From an uncultured Flavobacteriaceae bacterium (GTDB lineage: Bacteria; Bacteroidota; Bacteroidia; Flavobacteriales; Flavobacteriaceae), in contig CALLVX010000070.1 in NCBI GenBank assembly GCA_938010765.1, positions 1 through 64,000 on the forward strand: DNA of 64,000 bases, in the 5' to 3' direction. Positions 43,128 through 51,972 of the stretch are shown here, piece after piece (the first letter of the stretch is position 1; every line of letters starts with the position of its first letter). The notes below the pieces were generated by a model. That model saw only the letters and a program-made list of their open reading frames with translations, did no database searches and was not told the origin of the DNA. A program made the position numbers and the translations under genes.

Positions 43128-44588
43128 ATGAGTGAAGCGATACGAAGATTGAAACCAATAGTGGTTTGGAATAAGTTTGCTGATTTAAACGCAGTTCCTC
43201 GCCCTTCCAAGAAAGAAGAGTTGGTAATTCAATTTATGCTAGATTTTGGCAGGCAGTTAAAATTGGAAACTTTTAAAGATCATGTAGGAAACGTTATAAT
43301 TAGAAAACCGGCCACCCTTGGTTTAGAGGATCGAAAAGTACTTACGTTGCAATCGCATTTAGATATGGTTCATCAGAAAAACAACGATACTGTTTTCGAT
43401 TTCGAGACAACAGGTATTCAAATGCTTGCTGATGGTGATTGGGTACGGGCAGATGGGACTACCTTGGGCGCTGACAACGGTATGGGAGTAGCGGCGATTA
43501 TGGCGTTGTTGGAAAGTGTCGATATTCCGCATCCGCCGCTTGAAGCTTTGTTCACTATTGATGAAGAAACAGGGATGACCGGGGCAATGGGTCTCGAAGG
43601 GGGCGTTTTAAAAGGAGAAATATTACTGAACTTAGATACAGAGGAAGATGATGAGCTTGATATTGGTTGCGCCGGAGGGGTCGATGTGACGGCTACTGGA
43701 ACTTACCTGGAAGAAAGTATTCCAGCAGATTATCAAGGATATGCACTGATTGTGAAAGGGCTTTCTGGTGGCCATAGTGGTATGGAAATACACAAAGGGC
43801 TGGGGAATTCCAATAAGATCATGAACCGATTGTTATTTAAGAGTACTGTCAACCATGGTTTACGGATTATGATGTTGAATGGTGGCGGACTGCGAAATGC
43901 AATACCGCGCGAGAGTAGGGCACTGGTAGCAATCAAAAACACTAAGAAAACGGCCTTTGAAGCGGGTTTAAAGAATTGGACGGCTGTTTTACAAAAAGAA
44001 TTCGAATCATTAGATCCGAAGCTATCGATTCAATGGGAGGCTATTGATACTCTTTCTAAGGTACTTTCGATAAATGCGCAAGAAAAACTTTTAAAAGCTA
44101 TTCATGAGGCGCATGATGGAGTGTATGCCATGAGTGCCGATATGACCGATCTGGTCGAAACCTCTAACAATGTGGCGAAGGTAGAAGTGAAGGATGGAAC
44201 TATAAAAATTAGCTGTCTTACAAGGTCATCGGTTAGTTCAGGAAAAATAGAGCTGGCCAACGCCTTGAAGAATACATTTGAAATGGGCGGATTAGAAGTT
44301 GTTTTTAGCGGTGATTACCCTGGTTGGAAACCGAACCCGGACTCAGCCATATTAAAAGTCTTAGAAAAGAAGTACGAAACCTTGTTCAAAGAAAAACCAC
44401 GTGTAGTTGCCTGCCATGCCGGTTTAGAATGTGGTATTCTCGGCACCCACTATCCCGAGATGGATATGATCAGTTTCGGCCCTACCATTCTAGGAGCGCA
44501 TTCACCCGATGAACGGGTACAAATTTCTTCGGTTCAGAAGTTTTGGAGCTTTTTACTAGAAATTCTAAAAGATGCTCCTAAGAGGTAA
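43128..44588 (+). CDS. pepD: Aminoacyl-histidine dipeptidase (PepD, M20 family)
   Basis: A 486-residue cytosolic metallopeptidase that splits Xaa-His dipeptides. Zinc ligands are recognisable in the usual order: LQSHLDMVHQKN (His, Asp) near residue 80, GADNGMGVAA near 118, TIDEETGMTGA (Glu pair) near 147, and LDTEEDDELDIGCAG near 172; the final GLECGILG and SFGPTILGAHSPDE segments carry the last His. Length and motif spacing match PepD. It is transcribed away from DUF3810, with a -7 element upstream. Confidence 0.94.
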   Translation: MSEAIRRLKPIVVWNKFADLNAVPRPSKKEELVIQFMLDFGRQLKLETFKDHVGNVIIRKPATLGLEDRKVLTLQSHLDMVHQKNNDTVFDFETTGIQMLADGDWVRADGTTLGADNGMGVAAIMALLESVDIPHPPLEALFTIDEETGMTGAMGLEGGVLKGEILLNLDTEEDDELDIGCAGGVDVTATGTYLEESIPADYQGYALIVKGLSGGHSGMEIHKGLGNSNKIMNRLLFKSTVNHGLRIMMLNGGGLRNAIPRESRALVAIKNTKKTAFEAGLKNWTAVLQKEFESLDPKLSIQWEAIDTLSKVLSINAQEKLLKAIHEAHDGVYAMSADMTDLVETSNNVAKVEVKDGTIKISCLTRSSVSSGKIELANALKNTFEMGGLEVVFSGDYPGWKPNPDSAILKVLEKKYETLFKEKPRVVACHAGLECGILGTHYPEMDMISFGPTILGAHSPDERVQISSVQKFWSFLLEILKDAPKR

Positions 44589-44661
44589 TTAATAGGCAGC
44601 TTACTTCTTTTTTCAGGTTAAAGAACTAAAATTATTGTTCGAATTTTCACTGAAAACAGGG

Positions 44662-44693
44662 TTGGCGAACGAATTTTGAAACGAATATCTTTA
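44662..44693 (+). promoter_or_regulatory. Promoter of the M48 peptidase gene
   Basis: TTGG (44662-44665) and TATCTTTA (44686-44693), a one-mismatch TAnnTTTG, are separated by 20 bases. The ATG at 44726 is about 32 bases further, so the leader would be near 25 bases. Confidence 0.4.
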
Positions 44694-44725
44694 TCCAAAA
44701 ATAACCAAAGACAAAATCATTTTAG

Positions 44726-45496
44726 ATGAAAAAATCAATTTTTATGCTCACCTTATTTTTTGTTAGTACGGGAGCTCAAGCTCAATTTGGGAAAAAATTA
44801 TTAAAGAAGGGCAATATCGACGCTGCTAAAAAGGTGACGAAGGCGGCAACACTGTCCGATTCGGATATGGCCGCACTTTCCCTACAATCGGTTCAATGGA
44901 TGGATGAGAATAACCCTATTGCCGAAGTTGGTACATCTTATGGGGACCGACTGGCCAAGTTGGTCGATGGTTTGGAGAACGAGGATGGGTTGCAATTAAA
45001 CTTTAAAGTATATGAGGTAGTAGATGTAAATGCCTTCGCTACTCCCGATGGCAGTGTTAGGGTGATGGCCGGTCTAATGGATATTATGACCGATGCTGAA
45101 TTGTTGAGTGTCATAGGTCATGAAATTGGGCACGTTAAATTGGGGCATTCAAAAAAAAGATACCAGTCAGCCTATACAATTTCGGCCGCAAAAGATGTTG
45201 CTATGGCGAATACAGGTGCAGGGAAAGTGCTTGCTGACGATCAGATTGGGGGCTTTGTCGAAAATGTACTAAATGCACAATTTTCGCAATCAAATGAATC
45301 AGCTTCCGATGAATACGGGTTTAAATTGTTAGTAGCACACGGTTTGGATTACCACGGGATGGAGGGCGCCTTTCAAAAGTTGGCCGACTTAAGCGGTGAC
45401 GGTGGTAAAGGTGCATTGACTTCCTCTCACCCGGGTTCGGCAAAACGCGCGACCAGGGCAAAAGAATGGGCAGATAAAGAAGATGCTAAAAATTAA
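44726..45496 (+). CDS. M48 family metallopeptidase, exported
   Basis: A 256-residue periplasmic protease of the LoiP/BepA-like M48B group. Signal peptide residues 1-20 (ending TGAQAQ). Zinc site HEIGHVKLGH (HExxH) is near residue 132 and the third ligand Glu follows in SNESASDEYGFKLLVAHG. Members degrade misfolded outer-membrane or periplasmic proteins. It stands alone between its own promoter and a strong bidirectional terminator, convergent with the cyclophilin-FKBP gene. Confidence 0.9.
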   Translation: MKKSIFMLTLFFVSTGAQAQFGKKLLKKGNIDAAKKVTKAATLSDSDMAALSLQSVQWMDENNPIAEVGTSYGDRLAKLVDGLENEDGLQLNFKVYEVVDVNAFATPDGSVRVMAGLMDIMTDAELLSVIGHEIGHVKLGHSKKRYQSAYTISAAKDVAMANTGAGKVLADDQIGGFVENVLNAQFSQSNESASDEYGFKLLVAHGLDYHGMEGAFQKLADLSGDGGKGALTSSHPGSAKRATRAKEWADKEDAKN

Positions 45497-45516
45497 GGGG
45501 TTTTGAATAAAAAAAA

Positions 45517-45546
45517 GCCCCTGACTGTGATGTCAGGGGCTTTTTT
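45517..45546. terminator. Strong bidirectional terminator
   Basis: GCCCCTGAC (45517-45525) and GTCAGGGGC (45532-45540) make a nine-base perfect stem with a six-base loop, preceded by A6 and followed by T6. It can end transcription from both the M48 gene and the convergent PPIase gene. Confidence 0.9.
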
Positions 45547-45578
45547 GTTGTATATGATAAGGTGTATTACCAATAAAC

Positions 45579-46688
45579 CTATTCCGGCATTCCTGTAATC
45601 TCTATGTCAAACACCAAGCTCGAATTCCCGGGAATAGGCCCGTAATCTGGCTCCCCATACCCTAGGTGCGGGGGGATGAACAGGCGTACTTTCTCTCCTA
45701 CTTTCATAGTCATTAAGCCTTCTCTAAAGCCTGCTATCAGTTGCGCATCTGGGCTATAGTCCATTTCGGTAGGTTCGTAGCCACCTTGAGCTTTTCTGCG
45801 ATCATCGAACATTTCATATTTAAGGGCAACTTCTTCGTAATTGCTATCGAACAGGGTACCATCGCTTAAAAAACCAGCGTACTTCACCAGTACTTTTTGA
45901 CCCACTACCGGTTTTTGCCCCTCCTCACTCTCAACAAGCTTAAGGATTTTAAGGCCCGAAGGCAATGCAGTTAATTCAGCACTTTGTGCGGTACATTCAG
46001 CGGCAAAATCGGACTTCATTTTATTCATTGCGGCTACCAAAGCCTCTTCTTCGGCAAAGTAATCGGTCATCACCTGTACCGCGTCGAATTTCTTAGCCGC
46101 TTTTCCGTTACGAATAATGGCAATGGTTTTCATGCTAATCTCCGATTCTGGCTTGTTCTGGGCGCCTACTTTTACGTTCGCGATCGAATCAATAACCGGC
46201 ATCCCTTCTACAACCTCTCCAAAAACAGTGTGTATGCCATTGAGCCAAGGCGTTTCTTTGTGGGTAATAAAAAATTGGCTTCCATTGGTCTTGGGTCCTC
46301 CATTGGCCATTGACAAGATTCCGGGTTTTGAATGGGAAAGTGAATCGTGAATTTCATCTTTGAATTTATAACCGGGACTTCCTGTTCCTGTGGCCGTAGG
46401 GTCACCGCCTTGGATCATAAAATCTTTCATGACCCTATGAAAGGTAAGACCGTCATAATACTTCTTGTCTTTGAACTCATCGCTAACGAAAGGGTTTGTT
46501 CCCTCCGAAAGTGATACGAAATTTGCAACGGTGACAGGGGTTTTTTCATATTCGAGTTTCACCACAACGTCACCCATACTTGTCTGAATGCCTGCAAAAA
46601 GGCCATCGCCCAAATCTGCATATTGGTTCGATTTACAACTCGCCAAGGCGAAGGTCATTAGTAATAATAATAGATATGCTCTTTTCAT
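45579..46688 (-). CDS. Cyclophilin-FKBP fusion peptidyl-prolyl isomerase, lipoprotein
   Basis: A 369-residue lipoprotein (Cys18 in FALASCKS). Residues about 30-200 form a cyclophilin domain: YYDGLTFHRVMKDFMIQGGDP, GILSMANGGPKTNGSQFFIT and HTVFGEVVEGM. Residues about 255-369 form an FKBP domain: GQKVLVKYAGFLSDGTLFDSNYEE, IAGFREGLMTMKVGEKVRLFIPPHLGYGEP in pieces, then LVFDIEI. Two different prolyl isomerase families in one chain are unusual; each fold binds and rotates proline bonds. Exported and anchored, it probably helps fold outer-membrane or periplasmic proteins. Its neighbour gldI encodes another FKBP-type lipoprotein. Confidence 0.92.
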   Translation of the reverse strand: MKRAYLLLLLMTFALASCKSNQYADLGDGLFAGIQTSMGDVVVKLEYEKTPVTVANFVSLSEGTNPFVSDEFKDKKYYDGLTFHRVMKDFMIQGGDPTATGTGSPGYKFKDEIHDSLSHSKPGILSMANGGPKTNGSQFFITHKETPWLNGIHTVFGEVVEGMPVIDSIANVKVGAQNKPESEISMKTIAIIRNGKAAKKFDAVQVMTDYFAEEEALVAAMNKMKSDFAAECTAQSAELTALPSGLKILKLVESEEGQKPVVGQKVLVKYAGFLSDGTLFDSNYEEVALKYEMFDDRRKAQGGYEPTEMDYSPDAQLIAGFREGLMTMKVGEKVRLFIPPHLGYGEPDYGPIPGNSSLVFDIEITGMPE

Positions 46689-46728
46689 TTCTAAGGTTTT
46701 AATTTATTTTTTTGGGTTTATAAAATTG

Positions 46729-47289
46729 TTAGTTAGCGATTGGTTCAACGATTTCCGATTCCTTTTCGATTTTTAGAATAACCAGCGTTGATTTCAGAGG
46801 AACGTTCACACCGATTTTATCTCCATCTCCTGGATAGCCATATCCCAAAGATGAGGGATACAAAAAGGTAGCAACTTCACCTTCCTTCAGCAATTTTACG
46901 CTGTTTCTTAGGCCAGGGAACAACTCCTGTTTGTCTACTTTGTACTTTTGAACCCCTATTTGGTTCATGCTATAAATTGTATCGTTCTGAAAACTTAAGA
47001 TATTATATGCCAGGGTTACTAGGTCGTCTGGTTGTGGGAAATAGTCGGCCGTTTCACTTTTGTTATTGTAGAAATACCATGATCCGCTTGCGCTATTAAC
47101 ATACGAATGCGTGGTATCGGCCTTTATAATATCTTGTATCAACCGCTCTTCCTTGGCAAGTAATTGCTTACTTCGCTCTATCGATTCTTTATAGTAACTT
47201 CCACTTTTTACCTTTTTGGGCTTTCTTGGTTCAGGGCCGCCACAACCGGCTATGAATAAAAGTGATATTAAAAATACAAGCTGTTTCAC
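46729..47289 (-). CDS. gldI: Gliding motility-associated PPIase GldI
   Basis: A 186-residue FKBP-type lipoprotein. Signal and lipobox end at Cys16 (LLFIAGCGG); the N-terminal helix (KESIERSKQLLAKEERLIQDII) is charged, and the FKBP core covers about residues 80-180 (LFPGLRNSVKLLKEGEVATFLYPSSLGYGYPG in pieces, STLVILKIE). GldI is required for gliding in some Flavobacteria and probably assists folding of gliding or type IX secretion proteins. The start is GTG at 47289. It lies between the fused PPIase and the DHH gene, in an operon-like run. Confidence 0.88.
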   Translation of the reverse strand: MKQLVFLISLLFIAGCGGPEPRKPKKVKSGSYYKESIERSKQLLAKEERLIQDIIKADTTHSYVNSASGSWYFYNNKSETADYFPQPDDLVTLAYNILSFQNDTIYSMNQIGVQKYKVDKQELFPGLRNSVKLLKEGEVATFLYPSSLGYGYPGDGDKIGVNVPLKSTLVILKIEKESEIVEPIAN

Positions 47290-47302
47290 AATGTGTATAA
47301 TT

Positions 47303-48319
47303 TTATTTAGACAACAGTTCCTTATAATCTTCCAAATGCTCTAAAAAGGTACGAACGGTAGCTTCTAAGGGTACATCACTTTTACCACCTGCAGCATTTG
47401 TATGACCGCCTCCTTGAAAATGGGCACGCGCAAACTCGTTCACCGAAAAATCACCTTCCGATCGAAAGGATATTTTGACAATTCCTTCCTCTTTATTTTC
47501 AATAAATATCACCGCAAATTGAATACCATCGAGCGTAAGTCCATAGTTGACAATTCCTTCAGTATCCCCTTTCTTGTAACCAAAAGTATCCAATTCTTCT
47601 TGTGAAAGGGTAATATAGGCGGTATGATAATCTTGTAAAATAACCATATTTTTGAGCGCGCAACCCAGTATGTGTAATCTACTTGGGGTGTTGGTGTCGA
47701 AAACCTGATTGTGAATTTTGGTGTTGTTGGCACCGCTATCGATCAAGGCAGCAATGATACGGTGTGTTCTACTAGTAGTTGATGAATATTTGAACGAGCC
47801 GGTGTCGGTCATGATTCCCGTATAAAGGCAACTTGCCATTTCGGGGGTAATTGTTTCTTTACCACCTAAAATTTCTATAAAGTTGTAGATCATTTCACAA
47901 GTAGAGCTCATCGTCACATCAGAGTAAGTAACTACGGCGTAGTCTTCTGGTTTTTGATGGTGGTCTATCATCACAAACGGCGTTTGTAGTGCTTCTAAAA
48001 ACGGTTCCATTTGGCCTGTTCTACCCAAATGGTTGAAGTCTAGTGTAAAAACAAGGGTAGCTTCCTGCAATTTTTCTTTTGCCTGGGTATTGTGCCGTTC
48101 AAAATTCAGTATTTCTGCCTGGCCCGGCATCCATTTAAGAAATTTCGGAAAATCGTTTGGAACGATTACATGCGCTTCTTGGCCTATTGATTGGAAGTAG
48201 AACCACAGCCCTAAAGTAGAGCCAATGGCATCGCCATCCGGATTCTTATGGGGAATTATTACAATTTTTTGGGGCTGGGAAAGCAGCTCTTTTACAGCGT
48301 TGATATCCTCAAAATTCAT
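47303..48319 (-). CDS. DHH family phosphoesterase (NrnA-like)
   Basis: A 338-residue cytosolic enzyme. DHH-family motifs are present: IIPHKNPDGDAIGSTLG near residue 22, LDFNHLGRTG near 95, FVMIDHHQKPED near 115 (the DHH) and YTGIMTDTGSFKYS near 163, with the DHHA1 domain ending in GGGHTNAAGGKS. Bifunctional oligoribonuclease/PAP phosphatases of this family degrade very short RNA and pAp. Length and motifs fit NrnA. A TATCTTTG element ends five bases before the ATG at 48319. It is divergent from the PhoD-like gene. Confidence 0.92.
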   Translation of the reverse strand: MNFEDINAVKELLSQPQKIVIIPHKNPDGDAIGSTLGLWFYFQSIGQEAHVIVPNDFPKFLKWMPGQAEILNFERHNTQAKEKLQEATLVFTLDFNHLGRTGQMEPFLEALQTPFVMIDHHQKPEDYAVVTYSDVTMSSTCEMIYNFIEILGGKETITPEMASCLYTGIMTDTGSFKYSSTTSRTHRIIAALIDSGANNTKIHNQVFDTNTPSRLHILGCALKNMVILQDYHTAYITLSQEELDTFGYKKGDTEGIVNYGLTLDGIQFAVIFIENKEEGIVKISFRSEGDFSVNEFARAHFQGGGHTNAAGGKSDVPLEATVRTFLEHLEDYKELLSK

Positions 48320-48324
48320 GCGGG

Positions 48325-48332
48325 CAAAGATA
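48325..48332 (-). promoter_or_regulatory. -7 element just before the DHH gene
   Basis: Minus strand TATCTTTG, an exact TAnnTTTG match, ends five bases before the ATG at 48319, so the transcript would be almost leaderless. A clear -33 is not seen. Confidence 0.45.
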
Positions 48333-48395
48333 CAATTTTATAATGTATAGCTTTAATTGAAATAGCTATTTTTACAGGAATAAATGAAGGAATAG

Positions 48396-49445
48396 ATGAC
48401 ACGACCATTATTGTTCGTTTTAAGTTTGGTTTTATTGCTCGGTTGTAAGGCGCAGCTGAACAGGGAGGCAAAAGTTTTAAATGGGAACGCAATTCAAGAC
48501 ATGAATGTCGATTTTACGATTGCTTTCGGATCTTGCAACAAAACCACGATCGACAATGTTTTATGGGACGACGTACTTGACGCGAAACCCGATATCTGGA
48601 TATGGGGAGGGGACAATATTTATGCCGATACCGATGATATTGGTGAGATTAGGGCTATGTACGAAGCGCAAGCGAAGGTACCAGGGTATCGCAAACTGGC
48701 GACAACAGTTCCCGTAATCGGTACTTGGGATGATCATGACTATGGTAAAAACGACGCGGGGTCAGAATTTTCAATTAAAAAAGAGAGCCAGCAAGCTTTT
48801 ATGGATTTTATGCGCGTACCTGTAGAGAGTCCCAAAAGAAAGCAAGAAGGTATTTACACATCTCAGGAGTTCAAACTTTGGAACGGTAGCGTAAAAGTAA
48901 TCATCCTAGATACACGTTATTTCAGAACTGCACTTACCCCTGATATTGATTCGGATAAAAGGAATAAGCCCAACGAGTATGGCCAAGGCACCATTCTTGG
49001 CGAAACCCAATGGCAGTGGCTCGAAAACGAACTAACGACCTCTACGGCAAACTTTACAATACTCGTAAGTAGTATTCAACTACTATCGAACGAGCACGGA
49101 TGGGAATGTTGGGGGAATTTCCCACATGAAGTAGATCGGTTTAAAAAGATGATTTCGGACAGCGGGGTCAAAGGTGCAATGGTACTTTCGGGCGACCGTC
49201 ATATTTCTGAGTTTTCGCAGGCCGATGTAGCTGGTTTGGGCTACCCCTTGATCGACTTTACTAGCAGTGGGCTTACACATGCCTATAGCGATTTCATGGA
49301 AGAACCAAATCCCTTTCGTATGGGGAGGGTAGTCGCTACAGAAAGCTTTGGATTAGTCCGATTCGATTTTTTAAGCCGTACCGCAAAGTTGGTAATGATA
49401 GGGGATAATGGGGAAATCCTAAATGAACTATACCGCAAGTATTAG
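48396..49445 (+). CDS. PhoD-like alkaline phosphatase/phosphodiesterase, lipoprotein
   Basis: A 349-residue lipoprotein (signal ending LLGCKA, Cys17). Metal-binding landmarks: FAFGSC-like IAFGSCNKT, WIWGGDNIYADTDD near residue 70, VIGTWDDHDYGKND near residue 110 and VLSGDRHISEF near residue 265. These match the PhoD calcium/iron phosphodiesterase family, which releases phosphate from extracellular esters. It is transcribed divergently from the DHH gene and stands alone. No Pho-box was recognised. Confidence 0.9.
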   Translation: MTRPLLFVLSLVLLLGCKAQLNREAKVLNGNAIQDMNVDFTIAFGSCNKTTIDNVLWDDVLDAKPDIWIWGGDNIYADTDDIGEIRAMYEAQAKVPGYRKLATTVPVIGTWDDHDYGKNDAGSEFSIKKESQQAFMDFMRVPVESPKRKQEGIYTSQEFKLWNGSVKVIILDTRYFRTALTPDIDSDKRNKPNEYGQGTILGETQWQWLENELTTSTANFTILVSSIQLLSNEHGWECWGNFPHEVDRFKKMISDSGVKGAMVLSGDRHISEFSQADVAGLGYPLIDFTSSGLTHAYSDFMEEPNPFRMGRVVATESFGLVRFDFLSRTAKLVMIGDNGEILNELYRKY

Positions 49446-49547
49446 TTCTTGTTTGGCAAGCCTTACTGCTATTTTTAATACACGACCTACGTTTTCTAAA
49501 GTGTTTGGAATATCAATTTGTAGAAGAACATGCTATCTTAAATATAG

Positions 49548-49577
49548 TTGTGAATTGTAGGGAAAAGCTTATTTTTG
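49548..49577 (+). promoter_or_regulatory. ndk promoter
   Basis: TTG (49548-49550) and TATTTTTG (49570-49577) are separated by 19 bases and match the Bacteroidota -33/-7 pattern exactly. The ATG at 49596 follows 18 bases later. Confidence 0.65.
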
Positions 49578-49595
49578 CGCAAAATTTTTTAAAGA

Positions 49596-50015
49596 ATGAC
49601 TACGAAAAGAACGTTTACGATGTTAAAGCCAGATGCCGTTGAGAATGGACATATTGGGGCTATATTGGAAAAAATAACAGGGGCCGGTTTTAAAATCGCC
49701 GCTATGAAATACACGCAATTGAGTAAAAGGGACGCGGAAGCGTTTTATGCAGTTCATAATGAACGCCCATTTTTCGGAGAACTTGTTTCTTTTATGACCA
49801 GAGGGCCTATTGTAGCCGCTATTTTAGAAAAAGACAATGCAGTGGAAGATTTTAGGGCGTTGATCGGGGCGACAAACCCCGCCGAAGCCGCCGAAGGAAC
49901 CATCCGTAAACTTTTTGCCAAAGATATAGGTGAAAATGCGGTGCATGGCTCTGATAGCGATGAGAATGCTGCCATAGAAGGCGCGTTTCATTTCGCAGGT
50001 AGAGAAATTTACTAA
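49596..50015 (+). CDS. ndk: Nucleoside diphosphate kinase
   Basis: A 139-residue enzyme that transfers phosphate between nucleoside di- and triphosphates through a phosphohistidine. The active His is His117 in [13 protein letters not shown]; the substrate loops [31 protein letters not shown] and RKLFAKDIG are intact. Length is typical. It has its own promoter and a terminator, so it is monocistronic. Confidence 0.96.
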   Translation: MTTKRTFTMLKPDAVENGHIGAILEKITGAGFKIAAMKYTQLSKRDAEAFYAVHNERPFFGELVSFMTRGPIVAAILEKDNAVEDFRALIGATNPAEAAEGTIRKLFAKDIGENAVHGSDSDENAAIEGAFHFAGREIY

Positions 50016-50034
50016 GAGAATCAACGGTTTAAAA

Positions 50035-50067
50035 GCCTGGGGTACTTCCGTGCCCTAGGCTTTTTTT
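50035..50067. terminator. Terminator after ndk, shared with the convergent SRPBCC gene
   Basis: GCCTGGGGTAC and GTGCCCTAGGC form an imperfect eleven-base stem (50035-50060), followed by T7 (50061-50067) and preceded by A4. It serves ndk; the 3' end of the convergent SRPBCC gene touches its T-run. Confidence 0.8.
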
Positions 50068-50479
50068 ATTGTTCACATCTTGTTTTTAAAGCTTTGTTCA
50101 TTGCTTCGAAACCCGCTGTGGTGTCCTTTTTCAGTTTTGACTTGAACATAGGTAGCAGTATTCCTTTGAACTGCTCATTTTGTTCAAAAAGCACCTTGTT
50201 TTCTTCTAGTTCGGAGATTTTAAAGATGTGTTCACCATCGAACAGGCCCTTGAACCAAAGATGGCCCAACCAACGTAATTCCGAAAATTTTCGGTTTTGT
50301 AAAACTGTAGGTTTAAAGGTCATTGTCCCTATGCGCACTTCAAGTACAGCTCCTTCTTTCGGGTCTCCTGTGATAGTCGTTATAAACGGATTCCATTTAG
50401 GGTAGGAGTTAAAATCGAGCAAGTTGTTCCAAACTATTTCCGGTTTAGTATTGATTTTAATCGAGGTTTCAATTGTCAT
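50066..50479 (-). CDS. SRPBCC (START/polyketide cyclase-like) domain protein
   Basis: About 137 residues forming a single helix-grip domain: TSIKINTKPEIVWNNLLDFNSYPKWNPFI at the N-terminus in family spacing, LEVRIGTM and FKPTVLQNRKFSELRWLG in the middle, and a long C-terminal helix (TTAGFEAMNKALK). Such domains bind hydrophobic ligands. ATG 50479 (MTIETSIKI) fits the family start; ATG 50500 is possible. It lies downstream of a Crp/Fnr gene on the same strand, but no link is shown. Confidence 0.85.
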   Translation of the reverse strand: MTIETSIKINTKPEIVWNNLLDFNSYPKWNPFITTITGDPKEGAVLEVRIGTMTFKPTVLQNRKFSELRWLGHLWFKGLFDGEHIFKISELEENKVLFEQNEQFKGILLPMFKSKLKKDTTAGFEAMNKALKTRCEQ

Positions 50480-50537
50480 TGTCGTTTGTTTAGACAACAA
50501 AGGTCTACCGATTAATTATTGATTCGCTTGATCTATA

Positions 50538-51107
50538 TCAAGAATTGCTATCGGCCCGAATACGACTTAAGGTTTCTGGAGTCATGCCCAACATAGAGGC
50601 TATAAATTGCAAGGGCACATGATTAAAAAGTTCTTTGTTGTGTTCAAAAAACCTTTGGTATCTTTCAGCGGCGGGTAACGATAATAATTGAAAAACACGA
50701 TCTTCCAAAGTAAGGAAGCACTTGGCAAGAAACAGCTTTTCTAAAATAGGCCAATCGGGAATGACCTTATGAAGGTTTTGGTAGGCACTTTTTCGTATGG
50801 TGAATAGCTCACAGTCCGTGAGGGCCTGAATACTGAAACGGGCCTTGGAATTGAAAACAAGGCTAGATAAGTCTGTAACGAAATAACCTTTTGAAGAAAT
50901 CCATTGTGTAACCTCCTTGGTTTCCGAGTCTGCAAAAACCCGAAGAAAGCCCTCTTTTACAAAACTCAACGTATCACAATAGGAATATTCCTGTACATAA
51001 AAATCCCCTTTTGAAAGGTGCTGAATCTCAAAAAATGGCAAAAGCTTATGTAGGTCGGCAACTTGAATGTTAAAATAAGAAACAATGTACTGCTCCAATT
51101 CTTTCAT
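50538..51107 (-). CDS. Crp/Fnr family transcriptional regulator
   Basis: A 189-residue regulator with an N-terminal cyclic-nucleotide-binding-like barrel (residues 20-115: GDFYVQEYSYCDTLSFVKEGFLRVF in pieces, SLVFNSKARFSIQALTDCELF) and a shortened C-terminal winged helix (PLQFIASMLGMTPETLSRIRAD), where MTPETLSRIR is the recognition helix. It has no Cys cluster like Fnr, so it is not an iron-sulfur sensor. In Bacteroidota such small members often regulate stress or transport genes. Ligand and targets are unknown. Confidence 0.9.
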   Translation of the reverse strand: MKELEQYIVSYFNIQVADLHKLLPFFEIQHLSKGDFYVQEYSYCDTLSFVKEGFLRVFADSETKEVTQWISSKGYFVTDLSSLVFNSKARFSIQALTDCELFTIRKSAYQNLHKVIPDWPILEKLFLAKCFLTLEDRVFQLLSLPAAERYQRFFEHNKELFNHVPLQFIASMLGMTPETLSRIRADSNS

Positions 51108-51122
51108 GAGTACCTTTTCAGG

Positions 51123-51419
51123 TTAACGTAACACTATTTTTTTAATCAAATCCTTTTCTAGTTGTTCATTCAGCATTTGAATTATTTTTGATTTCCCATG
51201 GCTTAATTCCTCTCTTAACACCGAGGAAGACAGGGAAACGAAAAGGGTACCGCTTTGTAGCTCTACGGCGGTGGTATAATTATTTACACCGTTGCCCATA
51301 AGATTCGCCCATGCATCTCGCACGGCTACCTTGTCTATCCCTTTTTGAAGTCTATTTTCTTTGATAAATGCTTGAAGGGCCTCTCCGAGGTGCTGATGAT
51401 CATTTTTTCTTTTCGCCAT
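51123..51419 (-). CDS. DUF721 (DciA-like) protein
   Basis: A 98-residue protein resembling the C-terminal domain of DciA: ALQAFIKENRLQKGIDKVAVRDAWANLMG (in family spacing) and a beta-rich end GTLFVSLSSSVLREELSHGK. DciA loads the replicative helicase in bacteria lacking DnaC-like loaders, and DUF721 genes often accompany recF, as here (recF is two genes upstream in transcription order). The short form lacks any N-terminal extension, so its exact function is inferred from family and neighbourhood. Confidence 0.8.
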   Translation of the reverse strand: MAKRKNDHQHLGEALQAFIKENRLQKGIDKVAVRDAWANLMGNGVNNYTTAVELQSGTLFVSLSSSVLREELSHGKSKIIQMLNEQLEKDLIKKIVLR

Positions 51420-51443
51420 AGTTGGGTCTCTCGGTGTTATGCG

Positions 51444-51863
51444 TTAGTTCGCGTCTAAATTAATAGATTCAAATCGTTTGTAGTCGTATCGCACTCCTTC
51501 TTCGTTCATGACCGAAAAAGATGCTTTATCCAAAGATACGAGGGTTTCGCTCCATTCACTTAACTCATTTTTGTATGTTATGTGAAAACGCCGCTCTTTC
51601 TCGATTACCACAAAAAATTCCGCATCGTTCGAAGTATCGTAGGTTCCATCGAATTTAGGCTGTACTTTTTTTCGAAAGCCTTTTAGATTTTTTAATTCAA
51701 AATATTCGACCGTACCACTACTTTTGTATTCTTTGGTTGTTCCATCAGGAAATACCACTTTTTCAATTTCCCAATAACCATTGAGTTTCGATAAATCTTC
51801 TTTCGAAACCTGGTTTTGACAAGAAAAAATCATTAAAAACAACAAGTAAAGCGGTTTTTTCAT
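51444..51863 (-). CDS. Lipocalin-like lipoprotein
   Basis: A 139-residue lipoprotein: signal MKKPLYLLFLMIFSCQ with Cys15, then a small beta-barrel-like sequence (GYWEIEKVVFPDGTTKEY, FELKNLKGFRKKVQP, YKNELSEWSETLVSLD). It resembles the short lipocalin-like lipoproteins common in Flavobacteria, which may carry hydrophobic compounds; no ligand can be named. It precedes the DUF721 gene by 24 bases. Confidence 0.75.
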   Translation of the reverse strand: MKKPLYLLFLMIFSCQNQVSKEDLSKLNGYWEIEKVVFPDGTTKEYKSSGTVEYFELKNLKGFRKKVQPKFDGTYDTSNDAEFFVVIEKERRFHITYKNELSEWSETLVSLDKASFSVMNEEGVRYDYKRFESINLDAN

Positions 51864-51972
51864 GAAGTTTGGTTAAAGTTCTTCGGGTTGTCTACTATCA
51901 TTGGTTATTTTCCATCGATCTCAGTAAAATAGAGCGATAAATAATTTCGTATCGGAATCCTTCTTTTTTTAG

